A stretch of 64,000 bases of DNA from Mesorhizobium sp. YM1C-6-2 (lineage in GTDB: Bacteria; Pseudomonadota; Alphaproteobacteria; Rhizobiales; Rhizobiaceae): NCBI RefSeq assembly GCF_003666685.1, contig NZ_RCIZ01000002.1, positions 1 to 64,000 on the forward strand, in the 5' to 3' direction. The notes below the pieces were generated by a model. It did no database searches. It saw nothing but the letters and a program-made list of their open reading frames with translations, and was not told the DNA's origin. Position numbers and translations under genes: made by a program. Position 1 is the stretch's first letter; each line of letters starts with the position of its first letter. Shown piece by piece: positions 55,599 through 64,000 of the stretch.

Positions 55599-56381
55599 AT
55601 GAGGCCACAACAGCAGAACAGGCGCATGCGCGGCCGCAATGGTGGCGGCAACAACAACCAGAACCGCAAGGGGCCGAACCCCCTGACGCGCAACTATGAG
55701 AGCAACGGTCCGGATGTGAAGATCCGCGGCTCCGCGCAGCAGATTGCGGAAAAATACGCGCAGCTTGCACGCGATGCGCAAAGCTCCGGCGACCGCGTGA
55801 TGGCCGAGAACTACCTGCAGCACGCCGAGCACTACAACCGCATCATCGCGGCCGCCCAGGCGCAGATGCCGATCCAGAACATGCAGAACCAGCGCGACGC
55901 GTCGGACGACGATCTCGACGATGAGCGCGACGAGTTCGAGGGCGTCGGCAATGTCCCCCAGCAGGGCAGCGCCTCGCAGGGCAATGTCGATCAGCCCAAT
56001 CCGGGCCAGGGCGGCCAGGGCAATCCCGGCCAGAGCAATGGCAACGGCGACTATTCGCGGCCGCAGCAGGCCGAGGCTCCCGCCGAACTCGGCTCGGGGC
56101 CGCAGCCGGAGATCGAAGGCATGCCGGCCGAGGTTGCGCTCAACCCCGAGGCAGCCGAGGGCAATCCCGGACGCGCCGCCAACGGTCACACCGAGGGCCG
56201 CCGCAACCGGCGTCCGCGCCGCGGCGAACGCGCCCGCCCCGCCGAAGCCAACACTGACGAGGAGCCGGCGTCCGACGGTCTCGCGGCGACGCTTTCGCGC
56301 GGCGCCTCCGCTGCCAAGGAGCCGGCCGCGGAAGACAAGCAGGGCGACGGCGGCCCGACGCTGGTCGACGCCGACAGCTGA
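55599..56381 (+). CDS. DUF4167 domain protein
   Basis: A 260-aa protein with an Arg/Asn/Gln-rich N-terminus (MRPQQQNRRMRGRNGGG) like an RNA-binding tail, then the conserved DUF4167 core at ~33-90 (YESNGPDVKIRGSAQQIAEK ... then AENYLQHAEHYNRII), and a long disordered acidic/Pro/Gly/Asn-rich C-terminus. The family is alphaproteobacterial, usually between prmC and clpB, and its function is not known to me; the composition suggests RNA or ribosome association. A strong terminator follows. Confidence 0.92.
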   Translation: MRPQQQNRRMRGRNGGGNNNQNRKGPNPLTRNYESNGPDVKIRGSAQQIAEKYAQLARDAQSSGDRVMAENYLQHAEHYNRIIAAAQAQMPIQNMQNQRDASDDDLDDERDEFEGVGNVPQQGSASQGNVDQPNPGQGGQGNPGQSNGNGDYSRPQQAEAPAELGSGPQPEIEGMPAEVALNPEAAEGNPGRAANGHTEGRRNRRPRRGERARPAEANTDEEPASDGLAATLSRGASAAKEPAAEDKQGDGGPTLVDADS

Positions 56382-56408
56382 ACATCCGATTTTCCGATGA
56401 CGATCCGG

Positions 56409-56441
56409 CGGCGGGGATTGAGAAATCCCCGCCGTTTTTTT
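56409..56441 (+). terminator. intrinsic terminator after the DUF4167 gene
   Basis: An 11-bp perfect stem CGGCGGGGATT/AATCCCCGCCG with a GAGA loop followed by seven T residues. Classic Rho-independent form. Confidence 0.93.
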
Positions 56442-56588
56442 GTTTAGGGTCGGGACCGATGCGTCTTGAGCAAAATCGGAGGAGTACCCATATCCATTTC
56501 CATTAGGACCCGGCTCTCCAGGAGGGGGTCCGTCAACTTTGCCTGACCGGTGCCGCGAAGCGGGCCGCAGACGGATTGGAGACAAGAT

Positions 56589-59198
<2,610 letters not shown>

Positions 59199-59223
59199 AG
59201 CGCCGCACAAGCGTCGACTGAAG

Positions 59224-59257
59224 AAAATGCCCCGTCTCAAGGCGGGGCATTTTTTAT
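59224..59257 (+). terminator. intrinsic terminator after clpB
   Basis: ATGCCCCG (59227-59234) pairs with CGGGGCAT (59243-59250) around an 8-nt loop, with flanking A-run and T-run extending the stem and ending in six Ts. Clear Rho-independent terminator. Confidence 0.93.
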
Positions 59258-59555
59258 TAGCCGGAACGCCTCGGCAGAACCGCCCACTACTGGATCGGCA
59301 TGGAGAATCATGAGTTCCGCAGGTGGATCGCAGGGAGACTTGCGGTTCGATTTGGTGTGGCTTTATAGCAACTGCAGTTGAAAATGTGAGTGATCATGCG
59401 TGAATGCATGGTGAATGGAGGAGATATCTTAAGGGGTAAGTATTGATTGTCGGACAGAAGCGGCTGCAGGTATAGGTTGGGTGAAAGCGTGCTGCGGGTG
59501 CGCTTTCTGATAAGCATACGAATTCTGTATTCGGAATGATGCTTTGGGGGACGAC

Positions 59556-60269
59556 ATGAAGAAGCTGATAATCGCACTGATGCTTTCCACCAGCACCGTC
59601 GCGGCACACGCCGCCGACATGGTGGTCCAGGAGGTTGCGCCCGAAGTCGAACCGCTGCTTTGGAGCGGCGCTTATATCGGTCTCCATGCCGGCTATTCGT
59701 GGGGCCGCGAAAACGACAACCAGAGCGAACAGCAGTTCTCGTCGTGTGTTGGCAGCGTTTGCGCTGATCGCTTCGACCTCGACGGCTTCATCGGCGGCGC
59801 ACATGCCGGTTACAACTGGCAGACCGGGCAGTGGGTTTTCGGCATCGAGGGTGACATCGACTACGCCGACATCAGCGGCAGCACAGACTTTTCGTATCAG
59901 TTCGGAGCTGTAAACGGCCGCCTGGGCTTCAACAGCGACTGGCAAGCTTCCCTGCGGCTTCGCGCAGGTTATGCCGTGGATACCTGGCTTTTGTACGCGA
60001 CCGGCGGCGCAGCAGTCGGACATGGTGAGCTGCATGCTCGCGGCCAGAGTTTCGGCACGCCGTTCTCCGAAACTGACGACAATACCCATACCGGCTGGAC
60101 TCTCGGCGGCGGTGTCGAAAAGGCGTTTACTCCAAACTGGATAGGACGCTTTGAGGTTCGATACACGGATTTCGGCAAGGAAAGCTACGATCTCGGTCTC
60201 GGTGGCGACGACATCGATGTCGATTGGAACCAGACCGCGGTCCTCTTCGGTTTCAGCTACAAGTATTGA
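59556..60269 (+). CDS. Omp25/31-like outer-membrane beta-barrel protein
   Basis: A 237-aa protein with a cleaved signal peptide (MKKLIIALMLSTSTVAAHA) and an 8-stranded barrel of the rhizobial/Brucella Omp25 type: WSGAYIGLHAGYSWG as first strand, GGAHAGYNWQTGQWVFGIEG, FRVRYTDFG-like strands near the end, and a C-terminal FGFSYKY with aromatic last residue for BAM recognition. It links the envelope to peptidoglycan or serves as a surface protein in relatives. GC is lower than average. Own terminator downstream. Confidence 0.9.
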   Translation: MKKLIIALMLSTSTVAAHAADMVVQEVAPEVEPLLWSGAYIGLHAGYSWGRENDNQSEQQFSSCVGSVCADRFDLDGFIGGAHAGYNWQTGQWVFGIEGDIDYADISGSTDFSYQFGAVNGRLGFNSDWQASLRLRAGYAVDTWLLYATGGAAVGHGELHARGQSFGTPFSETDDNTHTGWTLGGGVEKAFTPNWIGRFEVRYTDFGKESYDLGLGGDDIDVDWNQTAVLFGFSYKY

Positions 60270-60288
60270 TACTTCGAAAAACGTTGCA

Positions 60289-60330
60289 GTCTGACCGCAG
60301 CTCGGATTGCCGACTCGGTCAGACTTTTTT
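60289..60330 (+). terminator. intrinsic terminator after the Omp25-like gene
   Basis: GTCTGACCG (60289-60297) and CGGTCAGAC (60316-60324) form a perfect 9-bp stem, followed by TTTTTT. The loop is 18 nt and itself partly self-complementary. Confidence 0.85.
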
Positions 60331-60365
60331 AGCGCGTTCGGCACACATGCTGACGGAACGCTGAA

Positions 60366-62192
60366 GTGCCCGCGTCAAAGGTATCCGAGACCGATTTCCG
60401 CCTCGCCCTGGCCCTTCAATCGCAGCGCAGGCTTAGAGACGCGGAAGCTGTCTATCTGCGTATCCTGAACAGTGACCGTTTCAACCTCAGGGCGCTTGAG
60501 GCGCTGGGTCGGCTTCGGTTGCAGCAAAAAAGATTCAGCGAGGCGGAGGCTCCGCTGAGGGCGCTGGTCAAGCGCGCCAAGGGGTCCGCGGACGCACATC
60601 ACCTCCTGGGTTTCGTTCTCACGGGCCTTGGCGATTTCCCGGCAGCGGTTCGCAGCTATCAGAAAGCGGTAAGCCTCAAGGCGGACTTTCCTGAAGCCCG
60701 CAACAATCTCGGCTATGCCTTGCACCGGTCGGGTCAGCATGAAGCGGCTCTCGCGCAGTTCGACAAGGCGATTGAACTGCTTCCGGTTTTTCCGGACGCA
60801 TACCACAATCGAGGCAGCGCGCTTGTCGCACTGGGGCGCCGCAACGAGGGGCTTGTCGCCCTTCAGACCGCGCTCGCACAGAGGCCGGCGCATCTGGCTG
60901 CGCGCAGCGACCTTGCAAACCTTCTGGCCGATCTGCGGTACGGCGAGGACGCAACGCTGCAGGACCTCTCCGGCACTCTCGATGTCGATACGTTGACCGC
61001 CGTGGGTGACATCTACCTGCATAGGGAGGAGTACGAGCTTGCGAAGCGGGCATTCCTGGGCGCGAGGCTACGCGATCAGGGTTCCCGTAACGCAAGGATC
61101 GGCCTGGCTGACGCATACCAGAATCTTGGTGATCCCGCTGCTGCCCGCCTGCTCCTTGAGGGCATGCTGCGCGGGGAGGGGCGCAGTACCGAGGTGCTCG
61201 TAAAGATCGCGAACCTGACCTTTTCCAGGCCTGGTCCGGACATCCTTCGGGAATTCGACCGGATCAGCTCACGGGATCTCAGTGACGAGGCCCGCATTGG
61301 CGTCGCTTTCGCCAGAGGTCGCCTGCTGCACCTGTCGGGAAAATGGTCTGAGGCCTGGACGACGCTTGCGGACATCAATTGCGAGGTATGGGAGAGGGTT
61401 AGGGACGAGAGAGCCGCGGAGCGTTCGCGCGAGGAGAGTGCCCTGGCCTCGCTCCGGGCTCATTCCCCGCGGACTGCCGACGCGGATAAATCCCGACCGA
61501 CGCTGCTTTTCATCCTCGGCACATCGCGCTCGGGAAAAACGGTGGTTGAATCTGCTCTTTCGACGATCAAGGACGTGCGTCGCGGAATGGAAGATCCGTT
61601 GGTGCGCGATGCACTGTCCTTTGCCTGGCGCAACGCGGCCGTTCCGGACGCAGATGCCGATGCAGACGACTCGGACAATTCGGACGACGTGCGCAGGCTT
61701 TTCCGCGTGGCCTATTTTGAAGCACTCGAACGGCGTGGAGACGGACGAAAGATTCTCACGAGCACGAATCCGGGGCTCGTACGGCGTGCCGCCTGGTTGG
61801 CGGACACGTTGCCGAACGCCCGCTTCCTTTTTGTGACCCGGAACCCCGAAGACACCGCGCTTAGCCTTATGCTGAAGCACTATAAAACAGGCCACTGCTA
61901 TTCTTACGACCGAGAAGCCTCGTTCGAGCATATCGAATGGTATGAACGCATGATATCGCAGTTCACCACGATATATCCCGGAATATCGCGGTCGGTATGC
62001 TACGACGAGGTCGTGGACAGGCCGGAGCTTATCTATAGAGCCGTGGAAGATCTGTGTGACATCAGCATCGGTAAACCGAAGGAATTGCCGATCCTGGCTG
62101 ACGACCGATCATGCGCGCAGCCATATATTCCCCTGCTCCGGGATGGGATCCCCCAGCGCGACCTTCCGTACCGCGGGGGCGGGGTGGCTTGA
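60366..62192 (+). CDS. TPR-repeat protein with sulfotransferase-like domain
   Basis: A 608-aa protein. Residues ~9-300 are tetratricopeptide repeats (for example AAVRSYQKAVSLKADFPEAR, NNLGYALHRSGQHEAALAQF). From ~378 a sulfotransferase fold appears: PAPS phosphate loop LFILGTSRSGKTVVESAL near 382, and 3'-phosphate site FLFVTRNPEDTALSLMLKHYK near 490. An Asp-rich stretch (DADADADDSDNSDD) at ~433-447 interrupts the domain. Such proteins modify polysaccharides or proteins. GTG start; GC below average. Target unknown. Confidence 0.85.
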   Translation: MPASKVSETDFRLALALQSQRRLRDAEAVYLRILNSDRFNLRALEALGRLRLQQKRFSEAEAPLRALVKRAKGSADAHHLLGFVLTGLGDFPAAVRSYQKAVSLKADFPEARNNLGYALHRSGQHEAALAQFDKAIELLPVFPDAYHNRGSALVALGRRNEGLVALQTALAQRPAHLAARSDLANLLADLRYGEDATLQDLSGTLDVDTLTAVGDIYLHREEYELAKRAFLGARLRDQGSRNARIGLADAYQNLGDPAAARLLLEGMLRGEGRSTEVLVKIANLTFSRPGPDILREFDRISSRDLSDEARIGVAFARGRLLHLSGKWSEAWTTLADINCEVWERVRDERAAERSREESALASLRAHSPRTADADKSRPTLLFILGTSRSGKTVVESALSTIKDVRRGMEDPLVRDALSFAWRNAAVPDADADADDSDNSDDVRRLFRVAYFEALERRGDGRKILTSTNPGLVRRAAWLADTLPNARFLFVTRNPEDTALSLMLKHYKTGHCYSYDREASFEHIEWYERMISQFTTIYPGISRSVCYDEVVDRPELIYRAVEDLCDISIGKPKELPILADDRSCAQPYIPLLRDGIPQRDLPYRGGGVA

Positions 62193-62307
62193 CGCCGCGA
62201 TGTCCCGGATCTTTCGCCAGGGCGTCGGCTGAGGCTGGTCGACCCGCCCGGCAGGATTGAAGGCGCTTGCTCTTCTCTGCCGGCAACAGACCGTTGTCGT
62301 CACCGAC

Positions 62308-63396
62308 TCAGGCTCCCTTTCGGACCGCGGGCGTGCGCTCGTACCAGTTCTTGGAACGGTTCACGATCCAGACGACCGATAGCATGACAGGCACCTCGAC
62401 CAGCACGCCGACGACGGTCGCGAGCGCGGCGCCCGACCGGAGGCCGAAAAGCGCGATGGCTGCAGCCACGGCGAGTTCGAAGAAGTTCGAAGCCCCGATC
62501 AGCGCCGACGGTCCGGCGACGCAGTGCCGCTCGCCGGAGATCCGGTTGAGGAGGTAAGCCAGTCCGGAATTCAGATAGACCTGGAACAGGATCGGCACGG
62601 CCAACAGCGCGATCACGGCGGGTTGAGCCACGATCTGTTCGCCCTGGAAGGCGAAGAGCATGACGAGGGTCGCGAGCAGCGCCGCCAGCGATAGTGGCTG
62701 CATCGTGGCAAGCAGCCTGTCGAGCGCCGGCTGGCCGCCTCTCGTGAGAAGCCGCGCCCGCGCCGCCTGCGCCACGATCACCGGCAAGACGATGTAGAGC
62801 ACGACCGACAGGACCAGCGTGCTCCAGGGCACCGTTATCGCCGACAGGCCGAGCAGCAGGCCGACGATCGGTGCGAAGGCCACGACCATGATCGCATCGT
62901 TGAGAGCCACTTGGGAGAGGGTGAAGTTCGGTTCGCCTTTCGTCAGTGCCGACCATACGAACACCATGGCCGTGCAGGGCGCCGCGGCAAGAATGATCAG
63001 CCCGGCGATGTAGGATTCGATCTGGTCTGCAGGCAGATACGGTCGGAACAGCCAGCCCACGAAGAGCCAGCCGAGCAGCGCCATCGAGAACGGCTTGACG
63101 GCCCAGTTGACGAAGAGCGTCACGCCGATGCCGCGCCAGTAGGTTCCGACCTTCGCCATAGAGGCGAAATCGACCTTCAGCAGCATGGGTACGATCATCA
63201 GCCAGACGAGGACGGCCACCGGCAGGTTCACGCGTGCGACCTCGGCCTTGGCGACAATCCCCACGAATCTCGGTGCCAGGTAGCCCAGCGCGATGCCGGC
63301 GACGATGCAGAGGACCACCCACAGGGTCAGGTATTTCTCGAAAAGGCCGATTGCGGCGGGCGCCTCGCGATCCGCACCGACGGTCGTATCTGTCAC
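62308..63396 (-). CDS. ACR3-family arsenite efflux permease
   Basis: A 362-aa, ten-helix membrane pump that exports arsenite. The ACR3 cysteine motif APCTAMVFVWS is present in helix 4 region near residue 135, along with QVALNDAIMVVAFAPIVGLLLG and the C-terminal EVPVMLSVVWIVN. GTG at 63396 is the likely start, 11 bp after the arsC stop; the longer in-frame reading overlaps arsC. It is the last visible gene of the ars operon. I avoid arsB because the fold is ACR3, not ArsB. Confidence 0.93.
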   Translation of the reverse strand: MTDTTVGADREAPAAIGLFEKYLTLWVVLCIVAGIALGYLAPRFVGIVAKAEVARVNLPVAVLVWLMIVPMLLKVDFASMAKVGTYWRGIGVTLFVNWAVKPFSMALLGWLFVGWLFRPYLPADQIESYIAGLIILAAAPCTAMVFVWSALTKGEPNFTLSQVALNDAIMVVAFAPIVGLLLGLSAITVPWSTLVLSVVLYIVLPVIVAQAARARLLTRGGQPALDRLLATMQPLSLAALLATLVMLFAFQGEQIVAQPAVIALLAVPILFQVYLNSGLAYLLNRISGERHCVAGPSALIGASNFFELAVAAAIALFGLRSGAALATVVGVLVEVPVMLSVVWIVNRSKNWYERTPAVRKGA

Positions 63397-63407
63397 GGGG
63401 AAATCTT

Positions 63408-63914
63408 TCAGCTGACCTTGGGGCCGATTTGCCCGATCTCGCGCAGCCTGGACTGGAGCGACATTTTGTCGATCGAGCCTAGTGGGAGGGACAGGAAAGC
63501 GGAGATGCGGTTCGACAGTTGCCTGTAGGCCTCGGCGAAGGCGAGATGCTTCTCGGCGTCGGTGCCTTCGGCAGCTGCCGGATCGGGAATGCCCCAGTGC
63601 GCCGTCATCGGTTGGCCGGGCCATACCGGGCAGGCTTCGTTCGCGGCGCTGTCGCAGACCGTGAAGACGAAGTCCATCTTCGGCGCATCGAAAGCGGCGA
63701 ATTCGTCCCAGCCTTTTGAGCGGGCGAAGGACGTGTCCTGCTTCAGGTTCTTCAGCAGCGCGATCGCGAAGGGATGGACCTCGCCTTTCGGCTGCGATCC
63801 GGCGGAGAACGCATGGAAGCGACCAGCTCCGTCGTTCCTGAGGATAGCTTCCGCGAGGATCGAGCGGGCGGAGTTGCCCGTGCAGAGGAACAGGACGTTG
63901 TAGGTTTGCGCCAT
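63408..63914 (-). CDS. arsC: thioredoxin-type arsenate reductase ArsC
   Basis: A 168-aa low-molecular-weight-phosphatase-fold reductase converting arsenate to arsenite. Catalytic Cys11 lies in the P-loop CTGNSARS; Cys87 and Cys95 (TVCDSAANEACP) complete the relay reduced by thioredoxin. Length is longer than the minimal family by a C-terminal helix. ATG at 63914 follows arsR by 10 bp. It feeds arsenite to the ACR3 pump encoded next. Confidence 0.95.
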   Translation of the reverse strand: MAQTYNVLFLCTGNSARSILAEAILRNDGAGRFHAFSAGSQPKGEVHPFAIALLKNLKQDTSFARSKGWDEFAAFDAPKMDFVFTVCDSAANEACPVWPGQPMTAHWGIPDPAAAEGTDAEKHLAFAEAYRQLSNRISAFLSLPLGSIDKMSLQSRLREIGQIGPKVS

Positions 63915-63924
63915 GATCAGCCTT

Positions 63925-64000
63925 TCAGCAGCGGCAGGTGACGGCATCGATCACTGGACGGCAGAGTTCCGGCGCTCCGTCGCAGCAGTCCTCCATGAGG
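63925..64000 (-). CDS. arsR: ArsR-type arsenic regulator, 3' end only
   Basis: The last 24 codons of a gene entering from the right edge, ending LMEDCCDGAPELCRPVIDAV TCRC (spaced here) before TGA at 63925. The CC-x-G-x-P-x-x-C tail is typical of ArsR repressors of proteobacterial ars operons, where C-terminal cysteines bind arsenite. Position directly before arsC supports this. The DNA-binding part is outside the window. Confidence 0.8.
   Translation of the reverse strand, partial: LMEDCCDGAPELCRPVIDAVTCRC

Overview
The window is chromosomal DNA from a high-GC alphaproteobacterium of the order Hyphomicrobiales (Rhizobiales), most like the Mesorhizobium/Phyllobacteriaceae group. This rests on gene content and order: argJ-GNAT-mutT; an NDUFAF5-like methyltransferase divergent from comF, then grxC, a Nit-type amidase and a DUF1178 gene; lysC followed by ptsP; prfA-prmC-DUF4167-clpB; an Mrp protein with the alphaproteobacterial form; and a CtrA-type site before a Flp pilin gene. 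No species can be named from the sequence alone.

Layout. 1-4.6 kb: end of an Mrp ATPase gene, an orphan CoxG-like gene, an IlvD/Edd sugar-acid dehydratase, and an overlapping ArsR-SRPBCC-GFA operon with a 36-bp palindrome at its start. 4.8-17.7 kb: a mobile element inserted at the 3' end of tRNA-Leu(CAA), bounded by 16-bp direct repeats. It carries a tyrosine integrase, an unknown 264-aa protein, a minus-strand phage-like block (including a probable internal-virion-type protein with an apparent frameshift), a 1.3-kb non-coding repeat region, a serine resolvase, a small lipoprotein and, next to the right att site, a P-loop ATPase that looks like cargo, possibly defensive. 17.7-32 kb: an acyl-CoA synthetase, a CelD-like acetyltransferase with a polysaccharide flippase, an MFS transporter, MgtE, SecA, a parvulin foldase, and an unusual block of three coupled membrane-anchored proteins facing a polytopic membrane protein. 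32-41 kb: argJ, GNAT, mutT, a small membrane protein, an isolated Flp pilin, NDUFAF5-like methyltransferase, comF, grxC, nitrilase-like amidase, DUF1178, a foreign-looking HExxH protein, an EamA permease and ubiG. 41-46.6 kb: a DUF5939-type adenylate/guanylate cyclase and a four-gene minus-strand operon (citrate-synthase-like lyase, PaaK-like ligase, VOC protein, and a GST with a lysine/alanine-rich tail). 46.7-59.3 kb: lysC, ptsP, then an inserted amidohydrolase, an outer-membrane protein gene broken by an in-frame stop and a possible transposase scrap, followed by prfA, prmC, a DUF4167 gene and clpB. 59.5-64 kb: an Omp25-like barrel, a TPR-sulfotransferase, and an ars operon (arsR end, arsC, ACR3 pump) running off the right edge.

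How the genes work together. Housekeeping sets cover protein export and folding (secA, parvulin, clpB), translation termination (prfA, prmC), arginine and aspartate-family amino acid synthesis (argJ, lysC), nitrogen PTS signalling (ptsP), ubiquinone synthesis (ubiG) and arsenic resistance. The most unusual parts are the tRNA-Leu island with its structured and iteron-like repeats, the three-protein membrane block at 29.1-32.1 kb, and the lyase-ligase-VOC-GST operon. None can be assigned a proven function from sequence.
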